Positions 1 through 9,603 are shown, counted from the stretch's first letter. The stretch: 64,000 bases of DNA from Sphingobacterium micropteri (GCF_014692515.1 NZ_JACOIK010000003.1:335822-399821), one strand, 5' to 3'. The notes: generated from the letters alone by a model not told the origin. Translations and numbers: made by a program.

Positions 1-2040
1 CGATATTTTGCTTTCAGTGTATTTAGTGAAGGGAAAAATAAATTGATGATCATCGATGTGCAGACGGGAAAAACCGTTGCGCTCGAAGCGATGGGCGATA
101 TTGTAGAATTTACAAATATCAATTTTGCTCCTGACGGCGACCGCGTAGCATTTTCGGGATTAAAAGAAGGGCAAAGTGATATTTATATCTATAACTTCAA
201 AACAAAGGAATTGGAACAATTGACGAATGATAAATATTCTGATTTCCAGCCTAGTTTTTCGCCTGATGGAAAAACGATTGTTTTCAGTACAGATAGAATG
301 TCATTGGAAAGTGCTTCGCGTTCTGTCGACATTCCGATGGGAATGGCAACGATTGATGTGGCTACAAAGGAAGTAACAGCTATCGATATTTTTCCGGGGG
401 CAAACAATCTAAATCCACATTTTTCAGGGGATGGAATGCATATTTATTTCTTATCCAATGGAGATGGTTATCGCAATATGTTCCGTTATTCGCGGAAAGA
501 AGGAGTAGTGGAGCGGCTTACTGATTACTTTACGGGTATTAGTGGTATTACAGAATATTCACCCGCGATGAGTATATCGCGCAATGATGATATTGTGTAC
601 TCTTATTTTAAAGGTAATCAATACAGTATTTATAAAGCAAATGCATCAGATTTTGAGCCTGAAGTGGTAGATGCCGGCATTTCTGACTTTACGGCGGCAA
701 TGTTACCGCCAAATGTAGATCGTGGTGTCAATGTGGTCAATACAAATTTGCAAAACTTTAATGCCTATCGACGTATTAATGAATCCATGATACGGCCAGT
801 GCCTTATCGTTCGAAATTCAAACTTGACTATTTAGCGAATTCGGGTGTAGGAATGACTGTTGGTACGCGCTATGGAGCTGGAATGGCAGGTGGTATTTTT
901 GGTATTTTCTCCGATATTCTCGGCTACAACCAGATTTACTCTACTTTGAATATCAACGGAGAGGTACAGGATTTCGGCGGACAAGTGGCTTATGTAAACC
1001 AACGAAGCCGCTGGAATTGGGGTGGGTCGTTTTCACATATTCCTTATCGTAGTGGGTTTCGGATGTATGAAATGGATGATTTAGGTAGGGGACCTGAACT
1101 GGTACTTAGTGACTACATCATCCGCCAATTTGAGACGCAATTCGATGCCTTCGTAGCTTATCCATTTAATAGACATCATCGGTTCGAAATCGGCGGAGCT
1201 TTGGCTCGTTATGGCTATAGTGTGGAAAAATGGCAACAGAGTTACTTCAGTTTTGGTTTCGTAGATCGTAAACGATTGTCTAATGAGGAGGCAATGGATT
1301 TACTTGGGTTTAGCTTGGATCCCCTCGTTATGCAGCAGATTAGTGCGGCTTTTGTGGGCGATAATTCGATATTTGGTTTGACCGCTCCGTTGCAGGGGTT
1401 TCGCTACCGCTTGTCTGCTGGACAATATTTTGGTGATATTAACATGCGGGCTTATAATGTCGATTTACGACGTTATCTACGCTTTAAACCGGTGACAATA
1501 GCTGCACGGACTTACGCTTATATCCGTTCGGGAGACGATGAAAATCGCTTACGAGGTAATTATATAGGTTATCCATTTTTCGTTCGAGGTTACGACAATC
1601 TAAGTCGCGACCGCGTTGGGAATATTTCGTTTGATGATTTAATGGGGTCTCGCGTATTGGTGGGTAACTTTGAGGTTCGTTTACCGTTTACAGGACCTGA
1701 AAAACTTGCTGCCATAAAATCGGGTTTGTTGTTCTCTGACCTTAATCTCTTCTTTGATGCCGGATTGGCGTGGAATAATGGAAATAAAATTGTGAGCAAT
1801 CTGGATAAAAAACCACGAGTTCAACAGCTTAATCCAGATGGATCGCCAATGCTTGATCAAAATGGAATGCCTGTTTACGGATATGATAGAAACTACCGTG
1901 TACCGGTATTCAGCGCGGGAATATCCATGCGGGTAAATTTATTCGGAGCTATGATTCTCGAACCTTATTATGCAATACCGTTTGTGTCGTCGAGAACGAA
2001 ATTTGGAACATTTGGATTAAACTTCATGCCGGGCTGGTAG
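1..2040 (+). CDS. Beta-propeller/BamA-like outer-membrane protein, 3' part
   Basis: The frame is open from base 1, so the start lies outside the window; the Met at 43 is internal. The first about 230 visible residues are PD40/WD40-like beta-propeller repeats (repeated FAPDGDRVAFSG- and FSPDGKTIVFST-type units, as in TolB). The last about 400 residues are rich in alternating aromatic/polar strands, with RGYDN- and FEVRLPF-type motifs typical of the Omp85/BamA surface-antigen barrel, ending in a hydrophobic strand. This propeller-plus-barrel design is common in Bacteroidota and is usually annotated as a Tol-like or surface antigen protein; it should sit in the outer membrane. Its substrate is unknown. 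A strong hairpin follows the stop. Confidence 0.8.
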   Translation, partial: RYFAFSVFSEGKNKLMIIDVQTGKTVALEAMGDIVEFTNINFAPDGDRVAFSGLKEGQSDIYIYNFKTKELEQLTNDKYSDFQPSFSPDGKTIVFSTDRMSLESASRSVDIPMGMATIDVATKEVTAIDIFPGANNLNPHFSGDGMHIYFLSNGDGYRNMFRYSRKEGVVERLTDYFTGISGITEYSPAMSISRNDDIVYSYFKGNQYSIYKANASDFEPEVVDAGISDFTAAMLPPNVDRGVNVVNTNLQNFNAYRRINESMIRPVPYRSKFKLDYLANSGVGMTVGTRYGAGMAGGIFGIFSDILGYNQIYSTLNINGEVQDFGGQVAYVNQRSRWNWGGSFSHIPYRSGFRMYEMDDLGRGPELVLSDYIIRQFETQFDAFVAYPFNRHHRFEIGGALARYGYSVEKWQQSYFSFGFVDRKRLSNEEAMDLLGFSLDPLVMQQISAAFVGDNSIFGLTAPLQGFRYRLSAGQYFGDINMRAYNVDLRRYLRFKPVTIAARTYAYIRSGDDENRLRGNYIGYPFFVRGYDNLSRDRVGNISFDDLMGSRVLVGNFEVRLPFTGPEKLAAIKSGLLFSDLNLFFDAGLAWNNGNKIVSNLDKKPRVQQLNPDGSPMLDQNGMPVYGYDRNYRVPVFSAGISMRVNLFGAMILEPYYAIPFVSSRTKFGTFGLNFMPGW

Positions 2041-2089
2041 TCCAATAAGAAGATGTGCGGATAGATTAGTGTTTAAGAAAGGTTGTTAA

Positions 2090-2131
2090 AGGTCGTTGTT
2101 TATGATTTAAGCATAAACAACGACTTTTTTA
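2090..2131. terminator. Bidirectional terminator between convergent genes
   Basis: A 13-bp perfect stem (GTCGTTGTTTATG at 2092-2104, complement at 2112-2124), a 7-nt loop and a T6 run on the + side. It overlaps the last codons of the GIY-YIG gene on the minus strand, so it can stop both convergent transcripts. Confidence 0.85.
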
Positions 2132-2436
2132 TGCTCGATTTTATCTCGATAAGCTGGAGAGATGTTAAGATTGAGCCAATTTGGGTTTTTTAGGCGAATA
2201 AGTTTTTCCCGTTGCATCCGGGTAAAGTGACGCAATGTGTTGTGATAGGAAAGTGCCATTTCTCTGCTTTCGAATATTTCCATATAAACTACATTACTTA
2301 GTTTAGGCGAACGGTTAAATAAAACGGAAGATGTGTGATGTATCTCCTGTAAGCGAGTAGGCATATCGGTGCAGTATCCGACTTCGAGATATGCCCGGTT
2401 GCTATTCGTGATAATATATACAATATGTGTTTCCAT
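2107..2436 (-). CDS. GIY-YIG superfamily protein (UvrC-like endonuclease fold)
   Basis: 109 residues. The N-terminus (VYIITNSNRAYLEVGYCTDM) aligns with the GIY-YIG beta-hairpin that starts with YVYILTN in small YhbQ-like proteins. The motif is degenerate: the usual GIY is VYI and YIG is EVG, so nuclease activity is uncertain. FESREMALSYHN matches the later helix that usually carries conserved residues of small family members. It is divergent from the S24 repressor gene and shares its promoter region, which holds several copies of one operator-like word, so the two may be co-regulated. Its 3' end overlaps a terminator. Confidence 0.75.
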   Translation of the reverse strand: METHIVYIITNSNRAYLEVGYCTDMPTRLQEIHHTSSVLFNRSPKLSNVVYMEIFESREMALSYHNTLRHFTRMQREKLIRLKNPNWLNLNISPAYRDKIEHKKVVVYA

Positions 2437-2455
2437 GTGTTAATTGATCTTTATG

Positions 2456-2526
2456 TACTAATAAATTTGGTTGTGTGAATATTAATTACTAATTTTATTG
2501 GCACAATAATACTAATTATATTAGTA
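2456..2526. promoter_or_regulatory. Four-site TACTAAT operator between GIY-YIG and S24 repressor genes
   Basis: The heptamer TACTAAT occurs at 2456-2462, 2487-2493 and 2510-2516, and its inverse ATTAGTA at 2520-2526. The last two form a perfect inverted repeat with a 3-bp spacer. The cluster ends 23 bp before the repressor start. Position and dyad symmetry suggest binding sites for the adjacent HTH/S24 protein controlling both divergent genes. Confidence 0.6.
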
Positions 2527-2549
2527 AATAAAAATTTTTTAAGAAAAAT

Positions 2550-3323
2550 ATGTCAAATATCGCATCGAATCTTAAGTTTCTGAGAAAGAAAAAAGGCTTA
2601 ACGCAGCAGCAATTTGCTGATGCGCTAGAAATAAAAAGGGCTTCTGTGGGCGCCTATGAAGAGGATCGGGCTGAACCGAAGTATGAGCTGCTAAGAAAAA
2701 TAGCACAGTTCTACGATCTTACGATGGACGAACTGGCGAATGACGTTATCGACGAAAAATGGCGGCCTCAACCTAAAAGTAATGCCTCTAATTTGAGGGT
2801 GTTGAGTATAACCGTAGACGGAAATGAGCGAGAGAATATTGAGTTGGTACCTGTTAAAGCCAGTGCAGGCTACCTAAATGGGTACGGAGATCCGGAATAT
2901 GTAGCGGAGCTTCCTAAATTTTCACTGCCTATGTTTAATCAAGGGACATACCGCGCATTCGAAATCAAAGGTGATTCGATGTTGCCACTGCCATCGGGAA
3001 GTATCATTATTGGAGAGTATATTGAAAACTGGCACGATATCAAACCTAGCCAAACTTATGTGGTGGTTTCTAAAGAAGATGGCGTAGTATATAAGCGTGT
3101 AGCTTACAAATTTAAGGAAGAGAAAGGCCTGAAGCTTGTTTCAGATAATAAAACGTATGAACCGTATTGGGTAAGTACGGAAGATATTATAGAGGTCTGG
3201 AAAGCGAAAGCGTTTATTAGTACGGAGCTTCCAGAACCAAGTCCAGAACCTACGATGGAAACATTGACGTCGATGATGGCACAAATGCAAAAAACGATTA
3301 AATCGGTAGTCAATAACAAATAA
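2550..3323 (+). CDS. XRE-family HTH repressor with S24 (LexA-like) peptidase domain
   Basis: 257 residues. Residues 5-62 form a Cro/C1-type HTH (NLKFLRKKKGLTQQQFA). Residues about 98-215 are an S24 peptidase domain with an Ala106-Gly107 cleavage-type site, catalytic Ser143 in IKGDSM and Lys182 in VVYKRV, the Ser-Lys dyad of LexA/CI/UmuD-like proteins. It should dimerise on DNA and lose binding after RecA-stimulated self-cleavage, a DNA-damage switch. It is divergent from the GIY-YIG gene with a TACTAAT operator cluster between them. Such proteins are common as stand-alone regulators in Sphingobacteriaceae and need not be prophage; no phage genes are nearby. Confidence 0.88.
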   Translation: MSNIASNLKFLRKKKGLTQQQFADALEIKRASVGAYEEDRAEPKYELLRKIAQFYDLTMDELANDVIDEKWRPQPKSNASNLRVLSITVDGNERENIELVPVKASAGYLNGYGDPEYVAELPKFSLPMFNQGTYRAFEIKGDSMLPLPSGSIIIGEYIENWHDIKPSQTYVVVSKEDGVVYKRVAYKFKEEKGLKLVSDNKTYEPYWVSTEDIIEVWKAKAFISTELPEPSPEPTMETLTSMMAQMQKTIKSVVNNK

Positions 3324-3329
3324 ATTTCA

Positions 3330-3361
3330 TTTGTCTATTTAAAATAATATATATACCTTTG
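3330..3361 (+). promoter_or_regulatory. Promoter upstream of rimP operon
   Basis: TTTG at 3330-3333, 20-bp spacer, TACCTTTG at 3354-3361. This is an exact match to the Bacteroidota -33/-7 consensus. The predicted start site (about 3366) lies just before a strong terminator. Confidence 0.7.
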
Positions 3362-3375
3362 TATAATCTGAATAA

Positions 3376-3402
3376 GAGGGGGCATGGTATGCCCCCTTTT
3401 TT
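3376..3402 (+). terminator. Terminator or attenuator in the rimP leader
   Basis: GGGGGCAT at 3378-3385 pairs with ATGCCCCC across a 3-nt loop, followed by T6. It is 50-80 bp after the S24 repressor stop, so it can end that transcript, but it also sits directly after the rimP promoter and may work as an attenuator. Confidence 0.85.
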
Positions 3403-3449
3403 AATTCATTTAACGAAAAGTTTTAATTCACGTATCGAAATAGTAGGGT

Positions 3450-3914
3450 ATGCAAATAGAGGAAAGAGTACAGGAGCTGGTTGAAGAAAAGATAGCTGAT
3501 CGGGCGGATTTGTTTATTGTGCGGATTAAAATGCATAATAATGGTCTTTTGGAGATATTGGTGGATGGCGACAATGGTATAGCGATTGAGGATTGCGTCC
3601 AAATTAGCCGCCATGTAGGATTTCATTTGGAAGAAGAGGACGCGATAGACCGCGCCTACCGCTTGGAAGTCTCGTCTCCGGGTATTGATAGCCCTCTGTT
3701 ATTGCTTCGGCAATATCAAAAAAATATCGGAAGAAATGTTCGTATAAAAGGCTTGGAAGGAGAGAAAAGGGAAGGGAAACTGATCGCAGTGAACGATAAA
3801 AATATCGTCATAGAAGAAACAAAAAAAGAAAAAGGGAAGAAAGCGACCATAGAGGAGACTGAAATTCCATTAGATAATATAACAGAAACAAAGGTGTTAA
3901 TTTCATTTAAATAA
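3450..3914 (+). CDS. rimP: Ribosome maturation factor RimP
   Basis: 154 residues, usual length. RimP N-terminal domain with DNGIAIEDCVQISR and RLEVSSPGIDSPL, the family signature region; the C-terminal SH3-like domain follows (NVRIKGLEGEKREGKLIAV). RimP helps assemble the 30S subunit in the cytoplasm. First gene of the classic rimP-nusA-infB operon; its stop is 2 nt before the nusA start, so translation is probably coupled. Confidence 0.95.
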   Translation: MQIEERVQELVEEKIADRADLFIVRIKMHNNGLLEILVDGDNGIAIEDCVQISRHVGFHLEEEDAIDRAYRLEVSSPGIDSPLLLLRQYQKNIGRNVRIKGLEGEKREGKLIAVNDKNIVIEETKKEKGKKATIEETEIPLDNITETKVLISFK

Positions 3915-3916
3915 AA

Positions 3917-5155
3917 ATGAGCAGCAATATCAATTTGATCGACTCTTTCCAAGAGTTTAAGGAATTTAAAAATATCGATCGTCCGACCGTTATCACCGTA
4001 TTGGAAGAGGTGTTCCGCAGCATGATACGCAAGCGTTTTGGAACAGATGAGAACGTGGATGTGATCGTAAACCCAGATAATGGAGACTTGGAGATTTGGA
4101 GGACACGAGTGGTGATGGAAAATGGATTTTCCGAAGATGATGATTTAGAAATCGAATTGTCCGATGTACACCAATATGATCCAGATTTAGAAGTTGGCGA
4201 CGAATATATTGAACAAATCACGTTGGAAAGCTTTGGTAGGAGAGCTATCTTGGCTGCGCGTCAAACGTTGGTTTCGAAAATATTAGAATTGGAAAAAGAT
4301 GAGGTCTTCAAGAAGTATAAAGACCGCGAAGGTGAATTGGTCATTGGCGAGGTTTATCAGATATGGAAGAAAGAAATCTTGGTATTGGATGAAGATGGAA
4401 ACGAATTAATCCTTCCAAAAACTGAGCAGATTCCGGCAGATTATTTCAAAAAAGGAGATAGTATTCGTGCGGTGGTGTTCAAAGTTGATATGATGAACAG
4501 TAACCCCAAAATTATTATTTCGCGTACTGCTCCTGAATTTTTGCAACGTTTGTTTGAATTGGAAGTTCCTGAAATTTTTGATGGACTTATTACCATTAAG
4601 AAGATTGTTCGTGAACCGGGTGAAAGGGCAAAAGTTGCTGTAGAATCTTATGACGACCGTATAGATCCGGTAGGGGCCTGTGTGGGTATGAAGGGATCAC
4701 GTATACACGGTATCGTACGCGAATTACGCAATGAAAATATTGATGTTATCAACTACACATCAAATAATATTTTATACATCACACGTGCGTTAAGCCCTGC
4801 ACGTATCTCTTCGATTAAAATCGATGATGAAAACAAGACGGCGGCTGTTTACCTTAAACCAGATCAAGTATCTTTGGCCATTGGTAGAGGCGGACATAAT
4901 ATCAAACTTGCTGGTAAATTAACCGGTTATGAAATTGATGTGTACAGAGAAAATGATGAAGTGGAGGAGGATGTGGACATCGAAGAATTTGCAGATGAAA
5001 TCGATAGCTGGATTATCGATGAATTGAAACGTGTTGGCTTGGATACTGCAAAATCGGTTTTATCATTGACAGAAGCAGAACTGGTGAGACGCACCGACTT
5101 AGAGGAGGATACTATACAAGAGATTCTTCGTATCCTCGAAGCTGAGTTCGAATAA
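3917..5155 (+). CDS. nusA: Transcription termination/antitermination factor NusA
   Basis: 412 residues. N-terminal RNA-polymerase-binding domain (about 1-130), S1 domain (about 135-200), then two KH domains (GACVGMKGSRIHGIV and SLAIGRGGHNIKLAGKLTG, the GxxG loops of KH1 and KH2), and a short C-terminal helix-hairpin-helix-like segment. It lacks the long acidic-repeat tail of enterobacterial NusA, as usual in Bacteroidota. It binds RNA polymerase and nascent RNA, affecting pausing and termination. In E. coli NusA represses its own operon through leader terminators, which gives meaning to the hairpins before rimP and infB here. Confidence 0.96.
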   Translation: MSSNINLIDSFQEFKEFKNIDRPTVITVLEEVFRSMIRKRFGTDENVDVIVNPDNGDLEIWRTRVVMENGFSEDDDLEIELSDVHQYDPDLEVGDEYIEQITLESFGRRAILAARQTLVSKILELEKDEVFKKYKDREGELVIGEVYQIWKKEILVLDEDGNELILPKTEQIPADYFKKGDSIRAVVFKVDMMNSNPKIIISRTAPEFLQRLFELEVPEIFDGLITIKKIVREPGERAKVAVESYDDRIDPVGACVGMKGSRIHGIVRELRNENIDVINYTSNNILYITRALSPARISSIKIDDENKTAAVYLKPDQVSLAIGRGGHNIKLAGKLTGYEIDVYRENDEVEEDVDIEEFADEIDSWIIDELKRVGLDTAKSVLSLTEAELVRRTDLEEDTIQEILRILEAEFE

Positions 5156-5176
5156 GGGTTTCGCCGTATCTGTGTG

Positions 5177-5211
5177 CTGAAAAAACAATTGAGCTGAAAT
5201 TGTTTTTTCAG
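5177..5211 (+). terminator. Perfect 14-bp hairpin between nusA and infB
   Basis: CTGAAAAAACAATT (5177-5190), 7-nt loop, exact complement at 5198-5211. The right arm contains T6. It can terminate or attenuate the rimP-nusA transcript before infB. Its right arm overlaps the -33 element of the infB promoter. Confidence 0.65.
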
Positions 5212-5231
5212 TGTAAAAAAACATATTTTTG
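5200..5231 (+). promoter_or_regulatory. Internal promoter for infB
   Basis: TTG at 5200-5202, 21-bp spacer, TATTTTTG at 5224-5231, fitting the TAnnTTTG -7 box. It would let infB be transcribed apart from nusA. Confidence 0.6.
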
Positions 5232-5262
5232 TAGTATTAAAATTATAGAAGGTAAATAATAG

Positions 5263-8200
5263 ATGACAGAAGGAAAAAGCGTAAACTTGCTAAAGGCAGC
5301 AAAAGAACTTAATATTGGGATAGGTACGGCTGTTGACTTCTTGGTAAAAAAAGGTTTTGATGTAGAATCAAAACCTAGTACTAAGTTGTCGCCAGACATG
5401 TATACTGTCCTTCTAAAAGAATTTCAAGGAGACAAAATCGTAAAAGATGAAGCCAAACAAATTGTTATCGGTAAAATTCGTCGTGACGAGTCTGCTGCTG
5501 GACTAAGTGGAGCGAATCCTACGGAATCTAGAGATGATATTCAAGAAGAAAATAATACCACCTCTCCAGAAGTTCTGATTAAGGATACGGGCTCTAGTCC
5601 GGCATTGGAACCCACGGATGAACCCGTAAAGGAGGAATCTACCACAAAAGAAAAAGAGGAGAGTTCCAGTCCGTTAAAAGTGGTTGGAAAAATTGATCTA
5701 GATAGCCTTAAACGCGGCAAACCTAAGAAAGAGTCCGAGAAAGAGGAAGTAGTACAAGAAACATCGCCTAAGACAGCGGAGCCAGAAACTAAACCTATTG
5801 AACAGGAGACGAAGAAAGAGGAGGTTAAACCTGTAGTGGAGCAGCCGAAAGCTGAAATTCCTCAGCAGGAAGTGAAACCTAAAAAGGAGGATAAAGAGGA
5901 TCTGCAGCCGAAGGAAGAGCAAAAACAAGAAATAAAAGCAGAGCCTGCGGCTGACATGAATAAGCAAACTGAAGAAATTAAACCTCCGGTAAAAGAAGAA
6001 CAAAAACCTGCCGTAGCCGAAGAACCTCACCAAGGTGTGATACGTGCGCGTTCTGAAACATTAAGCGGACCTAAAGTTGTTGGTAAAATTCAACTTCCTG
6101 TGGAGCGTAAACCCGTAGCTTCATCGTCGGGACCTTCACATAGCAATGACAATAAACGCAAACGCAAACGTTCGAATAAAAACGCACCGGTTAATCCGAA
6201 TGCGGTAACGGGTCAAAAGGGAACGAATGAAGGTAACGCGAATCGCAGTGGTGGCGGTGGCTTCAATAAAACAGGCGGACAGCAAACGGGTGGTTATAAA
6301 CAAGGTCAAGGAAACCAGCAGCAACATGCCCACGGAAAAGGACGCCATGATCATCGCGGAAAAGGACGTCATCAGGAGACACCGAAAGAGGAGCCATCCG
6401 AAAAAGAAATTCAAGACCAAATTAAGGCTACGCTGGCTCGTCTGAGCGGGGCTGGTAAATCTGGCAAATTTGCACAACGTGCTAAATTACGTAGACAGAA
6501 GCGTGATGATATAGCACTTTCTGCAGAAGAAGCGGCAATGGAGGAAGCTGCACAATCCAAAATCTTACGCGTTACGGAGTTTGTGACCGCGAACGAGTTA
6601 GCAAATTTGATGGATGTGCAAGTAACCCAAGTTATTTCGACTTGTATGAGTTTGGGGATGTTTGTATCCATCAACCAGCGTTTGGATGCAGAAACCTTGA
6701 CAATTGTAGCGGAAGAGTTTGGTTACCAAGTGGAGTTTATTAAGCCAGAGGATGAGGAAGTTACTGAACTGGAAGAACCAGATGATGAAGCGAGATTAAT
6801 TCCTCGTGCACCTATTGTTACCGTCATGGGACACGTTGACCACGGTAAAACATCCCTATTAGATTATATCCGTAAGGCGAATGTAACAAAAGGCGAGGCC
6901 GGGGGGATTACGCAACATATCGGGGCCTATGCTGTGAAATTGGAAGATGATCGTAAAATTACGTTTTTGGATACACCAGGACACGAGGCTTTTACTGCGA
7001 TGCGTGCACGGGGAGCAAAAGTGACCGATATTGTTATCATCGTCATTGCGGCGGATGACGCGGTCATGCCACAAACAAAAGAAGCTATTAATCATGCACA
7101 AGCAGCAGGAGTCCCTATCGTTTTTGCCTTCACTAAAGTAGACAAGCCAGGTGCTAATGCAGATCGGATACGGGAACAACTTTCGGGTATGAACATTCTG
7201 GTGGAAGATTGGGGTGGAAAATATCAAGCACAGGAAATCTCAGCAAAAACTGGAGAGAACGTCGACTTATTATTAGAGAAGGTGGTTTTGGAAGCAGAAT
7301 TGTTGGAATTAACTGCGGATCCTCAAAAACGTGCTGTTGGTTCTGTAATTGAAGCAGCTTTAGATAAAGGTAGAGGTATTGTTACAACGGTATTGATACA
7401 AGGCGGTACCTTACGTGTCGGAGATCCGATTCTTGCGGGTTCGCATTCGGGTAAAGTAAAAGCATTGACGAATGAACGTGGTGAACGTGTGAAGGAGGCG
7501 GGACCATCTGTACCGGTACAAATCTTAGGTATGTCTGGTGCACCTACGGCAGGAGATAAGCTCTATGTAATGGAAAGCGAATCAGAAGCGCGTCAAGTAG
7601 CAAATAAACGTCTGCAATTGCAACGCGAGCAAGGTATGCGCGCCACGAAACACATTACATTGGATGAGATCGGCCGTCGTTTAGCTATCGGTAACTTTAA
7701 GGAACTGAATGTTATCGTTAAGGGTGATGTGGACGGCTCGATTGAGGCGTTGTCTGACTCTTTATTGAAACTGTCTACTGACGAAATCCAGGTCAATATT
7801 ATCCATAAATCAGTGGGGGCAATTTCGGAGTCTGATGTACTATTAGCATCTGCTTCAGACGCCATTATCATTGGTTTCCAAGTACGCCCAACACAAGGAG
7901 CTAAGAAAATAGCGGAAAACGAGCAAATTGATATCCGTTTGTATTCTATTATCTATGATGCTATCGACGAATTGAAATCTGCGATGGAAGGTATGTTGGC
8001 ACCGAAATTCGAAGAGAAAATTGTGGCAGAGGTTGAAATTCGTGAGACATTTAAAATATCTAAAGTGGGTACTATCGCCGGATGTATGGTGCGCGAAGGT
8101 AAAATCAACCGTAACAATGATATCCGCGTTATCCGTGATGGTGTTGTTATCCACACTGGTAAATTAGCTTCATTGAAGCGCTTTAAGGACGATGTCAAGG

Positions 8201-8310
8201 AAGTAGCACAAGGTTATGAATGTGGATTGAATATCGACCGTTTCAATGATATACAGGTTGGTGATATTGTAGAGGCTTACGAGCAAGTAGAAGTTAAACG
8301 TAAGCTATAA
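5263..8310 (+). CDS. infB: Translation initiation factor IF-2
   Basis: 1015 residues. An IF2 N-terminal helical domain (1-52), then a long Lys/Glu/Pro-rich and Gly/Asn/His-rich linker (about 70-420) typical of Bacteroidota IF-2, a second IF2N subdomain, and the GTPase domain from about 515 with G1 GHVDHGKT (523-530), G3 DTPGHEAF and G4 TKVDKPGA, followed by domains II-IV. It places initiator tRNA on the 30S P site and hydrolyses GTP at subunit joining. The start has an upstream promoter and an A-rich leader. Confidence 0.97.
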   Translation: MTEGKSVNLLKAAKELNIGIGTAVDFLVKKGFDVESKPSTKLSPDMYTVLLKEFQGDKIVKDEAKQIVIGKIRRDESAAGLSGANPTESRDDIQEENNTTSPEVLIKDTGSSPALEPTDEPVKEESTTKEKEESSSPLKVVGKIDLDSLKRGKPKKESEKEEVVQETSPKTAEPETKPIEQETKKEEVKPVVEQPKAEIPQQEVKPKKEDKEDLQPKEEQKQEIKAEPAADMNKQTEEIKPPVKEEQKPAVAEEPHQGVIRARSETLSGPKVVGKIQLPVERKPVASSSGPSHSNDNKRKRKRSNKNAPVNPNAVTGQKGTNEGNANRSGGGGFNKTGGQQTGGYKQGQGNQQQHAHGKGRHDHRGKGRHQETPKEEPSEKEIQDQIKATLARLSGAGKSGKFAQRAKLRRQKRDDIALSAEEAAMEEAAQSKILRVTEFVTANELANLMDVQVTQVISTCMSLGMFVSINQRLDAETLTIVAEEFGYQVEFIKPEDEEVTELEEPDDEARLIPRAPIVTVMGHVDHGKTSLLDYIRKANVTKGEAGGITQHIGAYAVKLEDDRKITFLDTPGHEAFTAMRARGAKVTDIVIIVIAADDAVMPQTKEAINHAQAAGVPIVFAFTKVDKPGANADRIREQLSGMNILVEDWGGKYQAQEISAKTGENVDLLLEKVVLEAELLELTADPQKRAVGSVIEAALDKGRGIVTTVLIQGGTLRVGDPILAGSHSGKVKALTNERGERVKEAGPSVPVQILGMSGAPTAGDKLYVMESESEARQVANKRLQLQREQGMRATKHITLDEIGRRLAIGNFKELNVIVKGDVDGSIEALSDSLLKLSTDEIQVNIIHKSVGAISESDVLLASASDAIIIGFQVRPTQGAKKIAENEQIDIRLYSIIYDAIDELKSAMEGMLAPKFEEKIVAEVEIRETFKISKVGTIAGCMVREGKINRNNDIRVIRDGVVIHTGKLASLKRFKDDVKEVAQGYECGLNIDRFNDIQVGDIVEAYEQVEVKRKL

Positions 8311-8332
8311 AAGATTTACATATTGATCATAT

Positions 8333-8362
8333 AATCCCGGCAAATTTTTGTCGGGATTTTTT
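8333..8362 (+). terminator. Terminator of the rimP-nusA-infB operon
   Basis: ATCCCG (8334-8339) pairs with CGGGAT (8352-8357), followed by a T run, 23 bp after the infB stop. Confidence 0.85.
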
Positions 8363-8419
8363 ATATCTCATAGAAGCTATCTATTTGTCTAGTTTCAAGA
8401 ATTAGGCTACTTTTATGGT

Positions 8420-9463
8420 ATGTATAAATTTGAGATTTCGAACATTATATATCAACCCAACGATACGGTTACACTAGTATTTAAAGACTTATCTGGAAAC
8501 TATCCAAAACCCAAAGCAGGACAATTTTTGACGGTCTCTTTCATTTTTGGAGAAAGAGAGGTGAGGAGGTCCTATTCTTTCAGTAGTTCACCCGATGTGG
8601 AGGAGCCGCTTACCATCACGGTAAAAAGAGTAGATAATGGAGAGATTTCTCGCTTGTTACATCATCAAACCCGGATAGGTGATATTATTGATGTATTAGA
8701 ACCGCAGGGGTTGTTCTATTATGAACCCAAAAGAGATCGCGAACGTACATTGTTTCTTTTTGGTGCTGGTGTTGGCGTAACACCACTGTATTCTATTTTG
8801 AAAACAGCATTGGTTGCGGAAGATAAAACCAAAGTTGTCTTGGTATATAGTAATAAATCAATAGCAAGTACGGTCTTTTATGAGGAGTTACTGGAGTGGC
8901 AAAAGCAATATCCGGACCGATTGGAAATTGAATGGATATTCTCCAGTTCAAAGAATCTTTTGCATGCACGACTAAATCGAGAATATCTTATCCATATCGT
9001 AAAGGGACAAATGCCCGCAAACGGCGATGTATTGTTCTTTACTTGTGGCCCTGTTTTCTATATGGATTTGGTAAGGTTTACCTTGTTGGGCATGGGATTT
9101 CCTGACAATCATATAAAAAAGGAAACATTCCATTTTCCCGAAGAAGAGGAAGATGATGATGAGAAGGAAGAGGAAGCTGTGGATATGACTCCTTATAATA
9201 TCAAACTTCGTTTCCAAGGCACGGAATATAATTTAACGATTCCCTATAACAAGACAGTATTAGAAGTAGGTCTGGAGCACAAAATCAAGTTACCTTACTC
9301 CTGCAAATCCGGGATGTGTAGCACGTGCATATCACAGTGTACAGCCGGTAGTGTGCGAATGGATTACAATGAAGTGTTAACAGATAGAGAAGTGGAAAAT
9401 GGCCGTTGTCTGATTTGTGTATCGCATCCATTGGAAGAAGGGACGGTGATAGCGGTAATGTGA
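8420..9463 (+). CDS. Ferredoxin-NADP(+) reductase-type protein with plant-type 2Fe-2S domain
   Basis: 347 residues. FAD-binding FR-type barrel with RSYS at 50-53, NAD(P)-binding fold with GAGVGVTPLYS at 115-125, an acidic linker at about 241-253 (EEEEDDDEKEEEAVD), and a C-terminal plant-type [2Fe-2S] ferredoxin domain with Cys295, Cys300, Cys303 and Cys333 in the C-x4-C-x2-C-x29-C spacing. The architecture matches PaaE/HmpX-like oxidoreductases that pass electrons from NAD(P)H through FAD to an iron-sulfur cluster. No oxygenase partner is nearby, so the electron acceptor is unknown. Cytoplasmic; single gene between the infB terminator and tRNA-Arg. Confidence 0.9.
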   Translation: MYKFEISNIIYQPNDTVTLVFKDLSGNYPKPKAGQFLTVSFIFGEREVRRSYSFSSSPDVEEPLTITVKRVDNGEISRLLHHQTRIGDIIDVLEPQGLFYYEPKRDRERTLFLFGAGVGVTPLYSILKTALVAEDKTKVVLVYSNKSIASTVFYEELLEWQKQYPDRLEIEWIFSSSKNLLHARLNREYLIHIVKGQMPANGDVLFFTCGPVFYMDLVRFTLLGMGFPDNHIKKETFHFPEEEEDDDEKEEEAVDMTPYNIKLRFQGTEYNLTIPYNKTVLEVGLEHKIKLPYSCKSGMCSTCISQCTAGSVRMDYNEVLTDREVENGRCLICVSHPLEEGTVIAVM

Positions 9464-9514
9464 TATCTCAATCAAAGACACATAATAGAAAAAGGCGTCT
9501 TACGACACCTTTTG

Positions 9515-9588
9515 TACGCCAAACAGGATTCGAACCTGTGACCGACGGTTTAGAAAACCGTTGCTCTATCCAGCTGAGCTATTGGCGC
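9515..9588 (-). tRNA. tRNA-Arg (anticodon TCT)
   Basis: 74 nt on the minus strand. Acceptor GCGCCAA pairs with TTGGCGT, discriminator A at 9515; anticodon stem ACGGT/ACCGT with loop TTTCTAA; T arm ACAGG-TTCGAAT-CCTGT. CCA is not encoded. It is preceded by a consensus promoter. Confidence 0.95.
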
Positions 9589-9603
9589 CTCCTTTTGGAG
9601 TAG

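Noticed and set aside
2550..3323. Prophage repressor
   Set aside because: No phage structural, integrase or lysis genes lie nearby; S24 repressors also exist as chromosomal regulators.
6136..6477. Long open frames opposite infB's linker
   Set aside because: Antisense shadow of a Lys/Glu-rich, low-complexity coding region; no start signals.
9406..9603. Open frame FVRQTGFEPVTDGLENRCS over tRNA-Arg
   Set aside because: This is the translated complement of a tRNA gene, a well-known false ORF.
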